In this document: positions 11,707 through 26,914 of the stretch, one piece after another
Layout: every line of letters begins with the position of its first letter
How positions within the stretch are numbered: position 1 is the first letter of the stretch
Source: Daphnia carinata
Taxonomy: Eukaryota > Arthropoda > Branchiopoda > Diplostraca > Daphniidae
Assembly (NCBI RefSeq): GCF_022539665.2
Contig: NC_081338.1
Location: forward strand, 5,517,679-5,581,678
DNA: 64,000 bases
Direction: 5' to 3'
The notes under the pieces: model-generated
What the model saw: the letters and a program-made list of their open reading frames with translations, nothing else
Told to the model about the DNA's origin: nothing
Databases searched by the model: none
Translations under genes and position numbers: made by a program

Positions 11707-14700
11707 GTTTAAAGATCGCTCTTCTGTTACTTCAACTTAGAGGGACTAGGTCCAGAACTATCCAATGCGACCAGGAGTATGATACTGAACTGGAATAGCG
11801 AAATGCCATCAGCTTTTATCCCAGGCGCTGCAGGGCATAATTCATTGGGTAGGGGGCAATACTCCACGCATCAATTTAAAAAACAGGAAAATGTCGAAAC
11901 TTCTTTTAGCTGCCCCACAGTGGAATGGGGAAGGTGCAACTTTAGCCGCAAAACTAGTTCCACTCATAAGTTAATGATTGCCACGTGTTTCATCAACAGC
12001 AACAACAATTGAAAAAGGTATTGATGATAACCTAGTTCTTTAAACTTGTCCATCAAGTATCTGTTTTGAATCCAATTGGGACTAATATAATTCGACGGGA
12101 AATACCTCGTCCCTTTCTATAACTGCGTATTTAAATCCAGTCTTCATTGGGAGTAGGTACGCGATGTGAGAATTGTCTCAGATGGAAAATACCTATTCAG
12201 AAATCCCATTATGCTGTTTGCTCTATTCCGATTTTGGCATGTTTCCCAAAGGGCCAATGGACGACGAATTTTTCATGGCTTTGGGAGCTTACCTTCGTAT
12301 GACACGACGGTTCTTGTTTAATTATACTTCTGAAACCAAGAGACCGGTTTTTTTCATTTCACAACATTTTGCGAATTACGAACACGAAGCTCTAAATCAA
12401 AGTAAGATAACATTAAAGGTAGTGGCGATAAGAAACCCGTTACCTAAAACTCCTGACAACCAAACTGTTTTCTGGTCCTTGTTTTGGAGTGCTTGTTTTT
12501 TTTTTTTGTTCTTTAGTTTTACTTGTTGTCGATTCCGGTATTGCAAGTTATTCGCTACATCAGGAATATGATGGTATTCGAAAGAAGATTTTCAACGGGA
12601 AACTGATCAATTACCATGCAGCAGCAAAGTACACAAAATCATTAAGTTACGTTATTGTAAAGTAGTTGAGTGTTTCAAGATATAAGTGCTTGATCTAGTT
12701 ATACCTTTGATTCTTGTAACAGTTGTGGTAGTTGATAAAAAATGATTTATACTCTGTAGACTTTCAGTTGTTCCTTTCCAGGGAGGTTTTTGACCATCTT
12801 CGAAATTCATGCGATCGGAGGATTAATAAAAACAAGACGGTCAATTTATAATAGCTAAATTTCAGTAAGCCGAACTGCTATAATTGTATGAAACGACGAA
12901 GCTAAGATAGAAACATATTACATCTAAAAATGGAGTAATCGTATTACATTTGATGGTTATTGCAGCTGCTGCTAGTTGTTTGTACCACGAGGAAATAAAG
13001 ACGATCGCGGCAATGTAATTTATACATCTGTAATTGACAAACCGTATGATTAAACAGAATTTATGTTTCATTAAAAAAAAACAACAACGAACTATAGGCA
13101 TCAACCTGATATTTGTTGTAATCCAATGCATGCTTTCTTCTATTACTAATCTAAAGGGTTCTGCAAAATTAAGAATCAGTGTAGATTTGATATTAGTTCT
13201 TATTTGATACCTGTTGCATTAAATGAGACTTGAAGAATGTGATGTGTTTAGAAGATGATGATTGAATGCAATGTGACTATCCAGGATCTTGGAGAAGGAT
13301 ACAGAAATCCCCTTTAAATCCATTGTTTTTATTGCACCTTTGCTGATGGCGCAGGATAACAAATAATCATCTAAAGAAAAACAATTTATAACTAAGACAT
13401 CTGTTACAAAACCAAGGTCAATATCCTGTGTCTAATGCTAACAACATTACTGCAACAAAACAATTCTAGATCACCAACAGTTGTAACTAACAATTTCAAC
13501 TTCTAACCAAATACTCATCATTTCAACTATTAACTTGAAATGCTTAAGAGATCTTTAGCTAATTCTACACACTTCTAGAGATCTACAGATAATTTTTGCT
13601 ATCAAGGGCGTTAAGGTTTATGGGTTTAAAAGATCTTACGTCTCCGTGATATATGTGCATTTTTAACGTAAAACTATTCTGTTTAAACTTAAAATATATC
13701 TTTTTACTTAAAATGTATTAGTCAAAATGCCACAATTTCACCTACCACGTTTAATAGTGACACAACACTGATCCTACGTTACATTTTGGCGCCGAGCCTC
13801 AATATGGCGACTCATCAGCGCCTGCGCCAAAGCCGCCAATAGAAGAATCTTTTTACCCGCAAAGGCGGGGCTTCAGGGCCCGGGCAATCAAATTTTTCAC
13901 AACAAAAGGCATCAGGTATCAATCGGTGTTCACTCCCCGATGAGAATCGATTGTTAATGTGAGCTTAGTTGATCTTAATCGGTAGGCCAATGCGCACCAT
14001 TTAATCCACAATTTTTTGCAATGGCACCGTTGCTCTCTGGGGTAACCCCCGGAAGTGAACTTCTTTCTTCCTCAGTGTAGAACTACTCCTCTTGCATGAT
14101 TTCTTTTTGGGCGGGGCCGGGATCCTGATTACAGCTGATCTGGACTAGTTCCTATCTTCTACAAAATAAGTTGACTCACTCAAAGCTGATGTATCAGCTT
14201 ATCAATGACTGACAATCATACATGAATTTAAAGAATTGCGAAAAACACTGTCCTTTAGTGTTCAATGTTTTTGGAATGGGAAAAGAAGATCTAAATTGGG
14301 CAACAAATTACAATAACTGTTACTAAGCCTAAGTTTAGAAGCATTTATTTTAATTTTACAATGCATAACCGACCGTTCTTTTCAATTTGGGGTGTGTTGG
14401 TAGTCTTTTCTTCATATCAGCTATTGGTTTTGAGGATAAGCAAAAAAAAAACAGAACACCATTACATGTAAATTAACTTTTGTTTGAAGAGACTGAAGGC
14501 TTCTTCTTAATTCTTTTCGTAATCCGACCACTTCTGTAAATCCAAACGGTAAGATAGGGGAAAAGAGAATCACATTTACATCAGTATAACAAGGTAGGCC
14601 AACACATTTTTGTATATAGGTGAACAAGTGGATAAGGGGTTGTGAAAATAAAAGGTTTATTTACGCATTGCCCACCATGCTAGTGTTGATCCAGCATTCT

Positions 14701-14710
14701 ACTTGCCACC
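11707..14710. other. Upstream/intergenic DNA of duplication copy B
   Basis: No exon recognised. It is collinear with 4294-7430. Much of it must serve as the 5' flank of the GMC copy B gene and the 3' flank of VPS4. A plus-strand open frame at 12173-12571 is not preserved in copy A. A minus frame at 12862-13131 lies in the near-identical tract shared with copy A. Confidence 0.5.
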
Positions 14711-16493
<1,783 letters not shown>

Positions 16494-16945
16494 AGCCTGA
16501 GAAATAACAGTGAAACGCTACACTGACAGTGATAGGCCAACAGAAGCAGAAATGCAATAACAGTTCTATTGACAATGTTTTAGATTTTCGTACTACTCTA
16601 CTTGAATAATCGATGGCAAAATTGAGGACGATCCAGGAGAAAAGGACAACACTAATCTTGACTTTCCGCCAAGTACCGATAGTTGCCGAAGGCTGGACAA
16701 GCCAGTATAAAAATACTTGGAAGTTGTTTCATGAAATGACCGTGTGGCGCTGACAACCATGCATTTCAATGTTGTCCACGCGGTAAGAAGTGAGAACTAA
16801 GAAAGAAACTTTATGTTTCTAAAAATGTATTGTTTCATGTAATTGATAATCATGCTGATAAAAATTTTAAACGTAAAACGGGATTTAAAATATTAAAATA
16901 TATATCATTCAAGTTAAAATGTGGGGCAAGATCTAGGGGACTAGA
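16494..16945. other. Intergenic region between VPS4 and the upstream membrane-protein gene
   Basis: Contains the 5' flank and UTR of VPS4 (right of 16493) and the 3' flank of the next minus-strand gene. A gtgtggcgctgac stretch near 16743 loosely resembles the recurrent motif discussed in the findings. No gene seen. Confidence 0.5.
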
Positions 16946-18150
16946 TCATGCTGCTGTTCCAGGTAATTTGGTAGCAAGTTGGCTTGTAAAGTTGCTGCTA
17001 AACGTTGCTTCCACTCGACCGCTTTCATTTGCAGTATCTAAGAAAATATTCTTGATATTTATTTTTCCAATTGGGTTAAAAAGATTTTTGACTTACTCGT
17101 TTTGTTGCTATGGATTGGCTCAGCGGTATTTTTAATGATTAAAGTACCATTGTCACAGCTGTCGAGTAGATAATCACAGATCGTCGTCTCGTTCAATATT
17201 AGTTTCCTACTCTCTGCTATCTGCAACGGCTTCGACACGACTGAAAAAATAATTGAAGTAAAAAAAAAAACGATAATAATCAGCATCTCGTTCAACGAAA
17301 TGCCATGGGCAGTAGGCGATGGGAAGACTCACATTCCATGTACATAGAAATTCCAATGGCTATTAGTCCAACTACAGCCAGACAAATAAAGAATATGCCA
17401 ATCATGGAACATATAGACATTCGTTTCGTAGACGGCTGGCCGGCTGCTCGACCACTTTTAGTGTCATGTAATTCTAAAGGACTTTCGCTGATATCGATTC
17501 GATGATGATCGCCCTTTTCTCTTAATGGATCAGCACTGCTTGTAATGGCACGCGTCACGCACATCAAACCAGACCTCCAACAAACAAATAAAAAAGCATA
17601 TTCGAGACCACAAGAAACTAAAACTTGTAACAGATTATTCACTTGAAATCAAAGCAGCTAGAAGTTTGTTGGCTGAACTCGGAATTCCAACTGGAATCAT
17701 TGTCGGCAACAGCTGATCTAGCGGCCGGGTGATTCGGACCACCAATATCGACGGAGGTGAAACTGCTCTCCAACCCAGAGGTAGTCAAACAAGGTGGCAT
17801 CGTACCCCCCGACACCACCATAACTTTGTCTTTCGACTACATGTTTGTCAGTAATAGATTTACATGTAAAACTAAACGTTTTAAATATTTAAACACTCAA
17901 CTGATAGAGGTACTGGTGAAGACGATGATTTTGGTGTTGACGGTTGTTGGCACAGCGACAGAGGTGTGACATACGCATCGACATCAGGTTTAATTATGCC
18001 AAAGGTGGTGCACAAGCTCAATGGCGAAGGAACATTATTATTGTCGTGGATTTTCCGATGAGATGATGGAGATTGAAACCCCAGGGGAGTATGTACGTGG
18101 TCGACATCTTCCACGACGATAGATGGTGTCGGTTGAAAAGAGTTCAACAT
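16946..18150 (-). CDS. Orphan type II-like single-pass membrane glycoprotein
   Basis: I do not recognise the family. Five coding exons: 18150-17902, 17836-17643, 17574-17333, 17240-17097, 17037-16946; 921 nt, 306 aa, phases consistent throughout. Residues 1 to about 199 are polar and rich in Ser, Pro and Asp, ending in a basic patch (STKR). Residues about 200-227 form one strong transmembrane segment (MIGIFFICLAVVGLIAIGI). The remaining ~80 residues have several N-glycosylation sequons (LNETT, DNGTL, SNFTS) and a C-x6-C pair (CDYLLDSC), so they are probably outside the cell or lumenal. With no signal peptide and a cytosolic-looking N-terminus, a type II topology is inferred. The ATG is only a few bases inside an exon that follows a good acceptor (ttctag), so a 5' UTR exon lies further right, near 18240-18300. 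The gene is divergent from TRAPPC11. Confidence 0.8.
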
Positions 18151-18942
18151 TTTGTCACTAGAATTAATCACCAAAAAACAAGTGGGATTGAGTAACGAAA
18201 TATAAAGAAATAACAATATGTCACATCTTACTTTGCCGATAAGAAAAACCAAGTGAACTAGACCAATGTGTGTAAAATGAGACGACGACCTCAAAGCGAT
18301 TCGTACGCGAATGTGGCAACTGGTGTGAGGGCGCCCAAAGTTATTTTTTCAGTGGCATTTAATCGATGGGGGATGGGTAAGAAAAGGAAAAAAAATGGGT
18401 TGCAAAAACTTGGCAACCTCGTTTGTTTTATCAACCAAAATAAAATTTAATTTAACTATGTTATTTATTCACATTAATGCATCATTAGTTGAAAAGGGGT
18501 GTGGAAATCCTTTCCTTGAATGTCATGGCGTCATGGCTCTCTTCAGTCTTCACAAGTTTACATCAATTCCACAAAATATTTTTAAAAAAACATTGACCAT
18601 AGTTAATTTGGTAGATTCAGTCACTATATATTTCTAGGAAAAGATTTCGACAAGCATCTTAGTGAATTGGGCTTGCTCTGTGAAATGGAAGGGCGATTCC
18701 TTCATTCCTCCATCCTCCTCCTCAATGGCCCCTATTCAAAATGGCCTCACCTTGTGCCATGCCTTGTGTCCGTCGGCGGAAAACTGGCAATGCAGCCGTG
18801 ATTCTTCTTTTTTGTTTTCTTTATAGTGTTTGTCTGCTACCGGGATTGAAATACAAGGTTGGAATTGTGCGCGAATTTGTTTTGGCTTCTCATGGTTTCC
18901 ATTTCCGTTATCCATTTTCACATTTGAAGTTCACGGGAAAAA
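18151..18942. promoter_or_regulatory. Shared upstream region of the membrane-protein gene (-) and TRAPPC11 (+)
   Basis: Divergent genes leave about 790 bp. It should hold the 5' UTR exon of the minus-strand gene and the TRAPPC11 promoter and leader. Open frames in it (for example 18268-18450 and 18741-19022) do not fit either gene and look spurious. No TATA box is convincing. Confidence 0.45.
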
Positions 18943-21900
18943 ATGAGCTCAGACTTGGAATTACCGGCCGAGTTGATGAGTCGCCCATTGGCATTAGTGG
19001 GGCTGACGGGACTGCATGTTGAAACGAATCAAACTCACCTGCTAATTTGGAATTCTTTCACGTCATCCAATCGAAACGAGCGGCCTCCCCTCAATTTCAT
19101 TCTTTTTGGAGTCAATCACACATTCCCCGTGGCAAAACCTGATGTAACAGCATTCAAAGACCATTTAAAAATGATTGAAAAGCTAATTTTGTTGCCTATT
19201 TTAATAACAGAGAACGTCATATGAATGGTACATTCCGAAAGGCATCCTCAAGAGAAAATGGATGTCAAAACACCTAAACCAAATTCCTGGAGTCTTGGTC
19301 CTCTTCTATGACTTAGAATGGGATGATCCCGCATGGAAAGCAAAGCATGCAGAATGTGCCCACCTCATCCAGACAATACGGTAATTGAAAATTGGCGGCT
19401 GAAAACTAAACACCGTGGTATACCACAATTAATTCTCTCTCCTCGTACATAGAATGAAGCTTATGGGAAGGGGCACTAAACTATGTCTAGTCCTCCTACA
19501 AAATAGTCCCCCATTACCATCCAGTGAAGATATATTGGCAGCAGATAGGGCTGCAGCCCTGTGCCAAGTGTGTGAGTTGCCACCAAAATCACTCTTTGTC
19601 CTCCCTTGTCGCAGTGATCATCTGCAAGGATACATTCTGAGGTATAGAGCCCACTACAGTTGTCAGACATCCTTTGCTGATCTTATTTTATTTTTTAGAT
19701 TGGAGAGTGCATTTTATGAGCTTTGCCAAAGTAGTTACCATTTGTCTTCCCGGGCCGTTCGCTCCCATCGCGACCAGTTAAATCGTACCAATCATGGCTA
19801 CCTGTTTGTCCGGCATCAGTTTAAAATCGGATTTTATCATGAGCTTAAGCAGGATGTTGCAATGGCGCACAAGCACTACAGTCAGTCATATGCACACCTG
19901 CTCGAACTGCGCATCACCGATGCCAATGTTACTGAAGTAAAGATTGTTTCCGGCTACATTGGCTATAAAGTTTGGCGGTTGTCGTTCTTGCTGAATCTAC
20001 CCCGCGAAGCCATTGCCCATTTCCGAAGCCACATGGACTTTTTCCGCCTGCGGGTCGGCAATCCTTTGAGTAAATTTGAACATCACGCTTGGCTGGCTGT
20101 GCAGTATAGATAAAAATTTCATATTTTTATCTGTGAAAAAACCGTTAAACCTCTTTGTTTAGATTTTCGACATTTGGCCGATTGTTTGAAGATGCGATTG
20201 AGTTAGGATTACCTGCAATTCAGACTCAGCATCCTGGTTTCTTCTATCAACAGGCAGCACAGCAAGCCATTCAAAGGAAAAAGGCCTGCTATCAAGATTA
20301 TGCTGCCCTCGATCAGACTGCCATTCAAACTCCGTTACCTTTCGATGAATCGTCACAGCTCGAATTTTACGGTCAGAGGCCATGGCGACCGAATCGCTTA
20401 AGTCTTGAACCCTCCGATATGAAAGCGGAAAATGACGGGATCACTGCGTTACTAGTCCGTGAACGCCTTCAAGTTGATCTCACGGTACTTGATTTAAATC
20501 TTCTCTTTATGTTCGATTATCATTTTTGTTTAACTAGGCAATGATCGTTGGAGCTCTTACGAACGCAGTAAACCAGTTTAAGAATCACCGTTCTCCTAGG
20601 ATGAAACAATATCTTTGTAACTGTTTTTTTCTTTTTACAAAACAAATGTTATTTTCTAACCTTTCGTTTCGTCAGTGGTCCAAATGGCGGAGGAATATTG
20701 CCGTTCTGAAAATTATGCGGAAGCCTTGACGTAACAGACATTCAGTTAAATGAGATATTTCTTTTAAATTATCTGTTGTTGATTGTAGTCTACTTGAGCC
20801 TTTGCTTTGGGATTACCGCAAAGATTTCTGGTGGATGCCACTGACGTCCTTGCTCCAACTCGGTTTACGGTGTGCCTACCTTTCTGGCCGACCGGCCGAG
20901 TATTTCACCTATGCCGTAGAACTCTGTTCTCGAGTTACCGTCAAAAGTCAAGAAGAAAAGGCGCAAATTTTCGACAATTTTGTTGGAATCCTTCAGAAAA
21001 AAATGCCGCCATCGCCGCTTGATTCTGGTGAAAATCCGGCTGCCACTCAGCTATGGGCCGATCAGTTCGCAAATTTTGCTAAAGGCGCCTCCATTACCAC
21101 GATTGTTACCAACACGATTTCATCGTTTGTCGAAGTCAAGGCAACATTCACGCAAAAACAATTTGCGGCCGAAGATGCAGTCGAGCTTGAAGTTCACGTC
21201 ATGTGAGTAGCTGAGTTTTGAGTAAGTTGAAAGAGGTTTAAATGTAATTATTATATTTACAGTTATACGGGGCCCATACCGATTAAATTCAGCAGTTTGC
21301 ATGTGGCTCTGAATAACAGTGCTTATTTACCGTTTTGCCAAGTGGCAAATTCAGATGAATTGGAGTTTGAACCAAACCAGATTCGCCATTACGAGTTTGA
21401 ATTCGTTGCCCAGCCTCAAGATATCGGAGCAGAACTGCAGGTGTGACGGGTTGACCTTATCGTATTCGATTAAATCTTATTCTCTTTTCTAGATCGTTTC
21501 AGTCACTTTTGAAATGAGTCATGAACTGGTAGCTTACTTACGCTGTGAGGGATCATCCAGTGAAGAATTTGGCTCTTTCCGCTCCGAATTTCCTTCGGCT
21601 ATCGATAAAGGCCTGGCAGGCATATTCGTGTTGAACACAACCGAAATATTGCCGAGGACTGCAAATGTCGAGCTAATTTTGCATCACGAGGCGCCAGCTC
21701 TTCGTGGCGAATGCTATCCAATTCATCTTGAATTATTCAATCGCGAAACTGAAGATATTGTCAACGTCACTCTGACCGTAACGACGAGCAGCAGCATTGG
21801 AAGAGTTCACGATCAGCCCAAGATCGACGGCAATGTGTCCGTTCAGCTGAAGAACGAGAAACTTGTGGCAGGGCAGATGTGCCAGTGGAACGTCTTTGCT

Positions 21901-22971
21901 CAGATGGAACAACCGGGAAAGCATAGCATTACGTTCCAGGTGAATTACGAAATCAATAGTGATAGCTGCACGTACAAGAGCCAATATGTCAAGACATTAG
22001 AATTAGAAACGGTACAACCTGTTGAATGCGAGGCTCAGTTTCAGACGCTGCAGTTCCAGCCATTGAGGCAGATTCCTGTAGGAGAACAGTGTGTCGCCGT
22101 GATGACAGTAACTAATCTGTCACCCTTTCCGTTGCAATTGGAACAAGGCGTTTGGAAATTGGACGCATTGCTGACCAATCATCCGATGGGCAATAGTCAA
22201 CTCGCTGGATTGATACTTCAGAAAGGCGAAAAGGCAAATGATGTAGCCGTTCTCTCATTTTCTAATGGTGACAATCGCCAGATCAGAACAGGATCCTACA
22301 CATTAAAATGGAAAAGGTAATATTTCAACATTAAACAAAGAACTTAAATAATTCATCTTATTTTTATAGGTCAAATCACTCGAAAGCAGAGGGATATAAA
22401 ATTCCATATTCGGCCAGTTCCTTTGATTTGCCCGAAATGGAAACTTGGTCTGTGCCCTTACGTATACACGTCACGTTACCTGCTCACGGGTACGTACGAG
22501 AATCGATGAATATGGCCATCGTCATCCATAACCCAGGACCGAGCTACATCGAACTAGACGTCTACATGAGTTCTAATGACGCCTTCATGTTCGCCGGAAA
22601 CAAACAGGTAAAATACGTGTTTGCATAATATGCGAGTCGTTGCTTAATCCCGTTTTTCTAGATCAAAATTCAGATCTACCCCGAGGATGATTACGAACTA
22701 AAGTACAACTTGTACCCGCTCTTGTCTGGTTTTGTTGCATTACCTCCACTGCAATTAAAAACCCCAACTTCAACGATCGATCCGGTAACGGCGATGGATC
22801 AGAGTGTCCTGGATGAGCTGGTCAGCCGTTATGTTCCCACCCACATCTACGTTTTGGTAACACTAAGCAAAGAAGATAAAAGAAATTATTTGATTAATTG
22901 GCAATACCTTTCCGTTTTTATAGCCACAAGCCAAGGAGAAGGGCAAAACAAATCTGTTACGTTCCGAATAA
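18943..22971 (+). CDS. TRAPPC11: Trafficking protein particle complex subunit 11
   Basis: Subunit of metazoan TRAPPIII, needed for ER-Golgi and autophagic membrane traffic and for protein glycosylation. Thirteen exons: 18943-19143, 19211-19380, 19453-19641, 19699-20103, 20163-20484, 20538-20616, 20676-20730, 20789-21202, 21263-21440, 21493-22316, 22370-22607, 22662-22856, 22924-22971; 3318 nt, 1105 aa (human about 1133). Diagnostic blocks include [72 protein letters not shown] (foie gras domain region), [12 protein letters not shown] near the C-terminus and the gryzun-type beta-rich second half. Several introns (near 19642-19698 and 20104-20162) can be mistaken for coding because flanking frames stay open. 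The start [11 protein letters not shown] aligns with the family N-terminus. Confidence 0.96.
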
Positions 22972-23335
22972 TAAACAATATTAATGTTAAACAAATTGTG
23001 ATCTACGAACAGATCAAATATATGACATCTTATCTATATAAATTTAAAAACAAAATGTGAAAATCTTTTGTTTTTTTTTCTATCGACATAGGATTTTTTT
23101 AATATAAAGCACCGACTGGAAACACATCGCTGGAAGGGAGGGGGAATCGAATGGTCCAACCACGTCGTAAATAACAAAAAGAAAAAAAAATAACCAAGAT
23201 CTTTGGTTGATAACGGGAGAAAACAAAAAAAATCAAACAATTCGTGTTCGGTCTCTATCTTTTTTGTTATAACGAGATAATACCTTCTCTCATATATAAT
23301 CTGTCTCTTCGAGGAGGGGGAATAAGGCGTAGCAA
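22972..23335. other. Convergent 3' ends of TRAPPC11 (+) and TBC1D10 (-)
   Basis: Only 364 bp separate the two stop codons, so the 3' UTRs probably lie close together or overlap. The stretch is A/T-rich with several A- and T-runs. No gene seen. Confidence 0.6.
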
Positions 23336-25155
23336 TTAACTGCATTGCGTTGAAGAAGAAGCAGCTTTTTTCCTTAATTCGACTACTTTCCTGTGTACTC
23401 TTTCCATGTCATCTTCAGTGATCGGCAGTTTCAGCATCTAGTCACATAATTCAATAATTAATGAAGTAAAATGGAATGATATCAAATTCTTACGCGAGCA
23501 ACGAGGACGTTTTCTTCAGTGACGCTGAGATGGAGGTTACGTAATACTTCCATAGATTCGTACATTGTCGGACATTCCTTCATCGTCTTGGGTTTCATAA
23601 AACTGTACTTTAAGATGACCAGTCCAACCCGGAAGAGCACTTTCACCCCTGTACAATAATGCAGATTGGAACTGAAAAGAGATATTGGAATTTGTGATAA
23701 AATACCCTCACAAAAGAACATGTCCCAAACGCGGAGCACGGAGGACCAAGGAAGCGTGCGAGTGTAGATACACATGAACCATTCCATCATGAAAAGCACG
23801 GGGTCTAATTTTTGTTTCGTCTTGGAAGTTTTACGAATAATAAATTTCCCAATTTCTCGGATATGAATTAGTATTAATTAATTACCAAATGGCGATGGAC
23901 GGACGGTGATACTTTTCTTAGAAGGGCAACAAGGACATCACCATCAATTTGGACTGCTTCCTGTCATACGAGATCATTTCATTAGTTTAAGGCTAATAAT
24001 TAAATGAAGGGACATATACCAGTCCTTGGCTGTAGTAGCCAGGAAGATAGCGCTCACAGATAGCCACCAAGCACCAAAATGCCTCTTCAGCTGGCATATG
24101 CATGACGAGCATAGCCGCAACAGGGGCTTGTCCTTGGAAGTAACCATCTACAGGGTTCAAGATGGTGTAAGCCTTTAGCACCCGAAATAATTCCACTTGG
24201 CTGAGTAAACAAAATGTAATTAAAATTAATACGTAAACATGGGAAGGTTCAATTACCCGGGTCCATTGGAATCGGCAAACATCTCGTGCATAGGAAACTG
24301 CCTATGCAAATCTTTGCGTATATCATCAAGCCATTTGGGATCTCCAGGCTGGGTGAGGAGCTCGTCGAAAACACCTTTGTTCTTTTCCATGAGGACACCA
24401 CCACCGCAGAGATACTGCCATGCTCTAGGACGGATCGAGCTGGGTATTCCTTTTCTGCACCTGTCTCTCACCTGTTGGATCGAAATTTTAAACAAGAATG
24501 GAAACAAGCACAAGAATTGTCAAACCTTTTTATATTTGTAGGTCATATACTTTTCCCAGTCATCTAGCATGTTTAACCACTTTTGTTCTCTTTTGCGAAA
24601 AATTGCAACCATCGCTGGGTTTCTAGTAAACCAGAGAATACAATGACATTAAAAAATAAATATTTAATCATCCCTAACTTACACATCAGTATCATGACTG
24701 AACTGAGATCCTCCAAAGAAACCGTACTTGTCTGGGACCGTTGACGCTATTGATCCACCGAAAACCACACTACTGGCATCATCATCCACATCTGTTTGAT
24801 TTAACGAACCGTTCATAGACAATTGGTTCTTGAGAAGGCGATTTTCCTGAGATTGTAACTGGGCAATATCAGGGGCGGACAACACTGCATCATCAACTCC
24901 AAGGATCTCTCTACTTAACCTGTTTTGACGCTTTGACTGCTTTCCATCTCCATTAGGACCCTGATCAGAGGTCTGATATGATTCAGAACTAAAGGGTTCT
25001 AAATCAATCATGTTGATCCGTTCAAGCCTTTCAAGACTTTTTCGAAACATACGTCTTTCCACACCTGATGCACTGCCATCATTGACCGCTTCGACATTGC
25101 GAAGGAACGGTGATGTTATCACTTGCAGTGATAAGGACTCGTGACGTGTAGCCAT
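23336..25155 (-). CDS. TBC1D10: TBC1 domain family member 10-like Rab GTPase-activating protein
   Basis: Rab GAP of the TBC1D10A/B/C family (Drosophila whacked is a relative). Eight exons: 25155-24683, 24622-24526, 24471-24257, 24200-24020, 23960-23886, 23820-23706, 23648-23494, 23437-23336; 1413 nt, 470 aa. The first ~155 residues are a low-complexity N-terminal region. The family block [10 protein letters not shown], corresponding to the D-K-F-G-F segment of vertebrate members, leads into [17 protein letters not shown]. The TBC domain runs from about 199 ([14 protein letters not shown]). The catalytic Arg finger is in IRKDLHR (residues 241-247) and the Gln finger in YFQGQ (282-286). Later blocks are [41 protein letters not shown] and the end [15 protein letters not shown]. 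Both catalytic fingers are present, so an active GAP is expected. It is head to head with SNAP29. Confidence 0.95.
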
Positions 25156-25682
25156 TTATGATTACAAATATTTCACAAGTCTTTTATCAAGAAATAAGGC
25201 ACTCATGGTAATGACACATTCTCCCGACGGTTGCGTGACTTTAAACAGATACTGTGATCAAGAGGAAAACAAGGGAAACAAATAATCAAGGCTATTTTGA
25301 CGAAAGGAAGGAGGTGGGCTGTTCCCTCAGCCTGGTGAAGCCTAGCAACATTCCTTAGATTATGCGCAATTTTCTTTCTGAGGTTAACACGTATTTTTAC
25401 ATGAAAAGGATATTGTGAATATAACATGACACTCTGTTCTTATTTTAATTTTAATAATTCTCTTCGTTTTGTTGAACATATATATTTTCGATAGAGAGTT
25501 CGGCTCGTATATTATATTTTTCACCGCTAGAGCTAAGGAAGGAAATCTTTGTTGCGATACAAATTTGACAGTCTCATTCAAGGCCTTGACAGCAGCAGAA
25601 GGGCATTTGAGAGAAAGGAACTAACATAGTCTAAAAAAGTACATAGACAAAGCTGTTGAGAAAAAAAAAATATTTGAAGAAT
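25156..25682. promoter_or_regulatory. Bidirectional promoter region of TBC1D10 (-) and SNAP29 (+)
   Basis: A 527-bp gap between divergent start codons, AT-rich, with no coding sequence. It must contain both transcription starts. An in-frame TTG upstream of the SNAP29 ATG keeps the frame open but is not a plausible start. Confidence 0.55.
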
Positions 25683-26683
25683 ATGGCAGGATCAAGTGGG
25701 CGTTACGTGAAATCTAAAGGTTCAAATCCATTTTTTGACGAAGAAGACGATGTGGACGATGAAGAATTCTTGAAACGAGCTCCCAACAAGCGCAACAACT
25801 TTGGAGGAAAATTAGCCAACAGTTTGTCAGGCGGAAGTAACAGTTTCCAGCCACTGGACGGTGGAGAAAATCAGAATAGTGCCGAAGAACGTAGACGACA
25901 ACTTCTTTTGGAAAAGCAGAAAATCGAAGAAAGAACTTTACAGGCATCAGGTCGTGCCAAAGGAGTATTGTACGAAACTGAGCAAATTGGAATTTCCACC
26001 GCAGAGGTTTGTGTGACCCATTGTTAAAAAAAACAAACATGTATGATGGCTTGATCAATGCTTTTTTTTTTTTTTAATTCAAGGATTTGGTCAGGCAGCG
26101 GGAACAGCTGGAGAGAGCTGGAAATCGACTGGATGAGATGAATAATTCATTGAGGACATCAGAGAGGCACATTCAGAATATCAAGGTATATTGATCTTGG
26201 TATGTTTGATCAGGTTGTTCTTTTCCTTGTAATTAATTAAACTGGATTGGTTTGCAGAGTGTGTTTAGCAGTATGAAAAACTATTTCTCAAAGCCTTCAG
26301 AGCCCACTAAGAACTCTTCTGAAGGTTCTTTGTTAAAAAGTGGTTCCAGTAGCAGCAGCAGCAATCTATCTAAAGTGTTGGAGCAAAGCTCGTCCCAATT
26401 TGACAGAGATTCACCATCGCAGCAACAACATCCAGCATTGAGGATTAAGGGACTGGAAAATGACTTTAGTCACAAACCTCTGTCGAATGTGGACGAACAG
26501 CTGGAACAAGATCTGGGTGACATGAGCTTGTCTCTGTCTCGTCTCAAAGGACTAGCCCAAGGATTGTCAACTGAGCTGGACGATCAAAACGTTTTGATTG
26601 ATCGATTGCAGACCGGTGCTGACAAGGCCGACTGGAGAATCCAGCGCCAAAACAAGGACATGGAACGTCTTTTGAAGAAATGA
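25683..26683 (+). CDS. SNAP29: Synaptosomal-associated protein 29
   Basis: Qbc-SNARE that pairs with syntaxin 17 and VAMP7/8 to fuse autophagosomes with lysosomes, and acts in endosomal and secretory traffic. Three exons: 25683-26006, 26084-26185, 26258-26683; 852 nt, 283 aa (human 258). An N-terminal NPF motif (residues 15-17, GSNPFFDEEDD) is the EHD-protein binding site typical of the family. The first SNARE helix spans the region from RTLQASGRAKGVLYETEQIG through DLVRQREQLERAGNRLDEM. A Ser/Gln-rich linker follows, then the second SNARE helix (DMSLSLSRLKGLAQGLSTEL onward) reaching the C-terminus. There is no palmitoylated Cys cluster between the helices, as expected for SNAP29 rather than SNAP25. 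The 3' end converges on PI4KA, 231 bp away. Confidence 0.95.
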
Positions 26684-26914
26684 CATCTTTGCTATGTTGT
26701 TTATGTGATAAAAAAAAATTGGGAAACGTTTTAAATAATAATTTTCTGTTTCTTTCTTGCGCACCGCACGAATAAATTGCAGCACACACCCCCAGTGTGT
26801 ATATATATATTATATATTCATTGAACAATACATTTAGGTAAAACATGGACTAGTCTGATCCAACAACCGTTAAGGAATCTTTCGATTAATTTGTTAATGA
26901 ACACGTAAATTTAA

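Noticed and set aside
12173-12571. 132-codon plus-strand frame in duplication copy B
   Set aside because: The matching region of copy A has indels and stops in this frame, so it has not been conserved as protein.
25656-25682. Upstream extension of SNAP29
   Set aside because: The extension would begin at TTG; the first ATG at 25683 gives the expected N-terminus.
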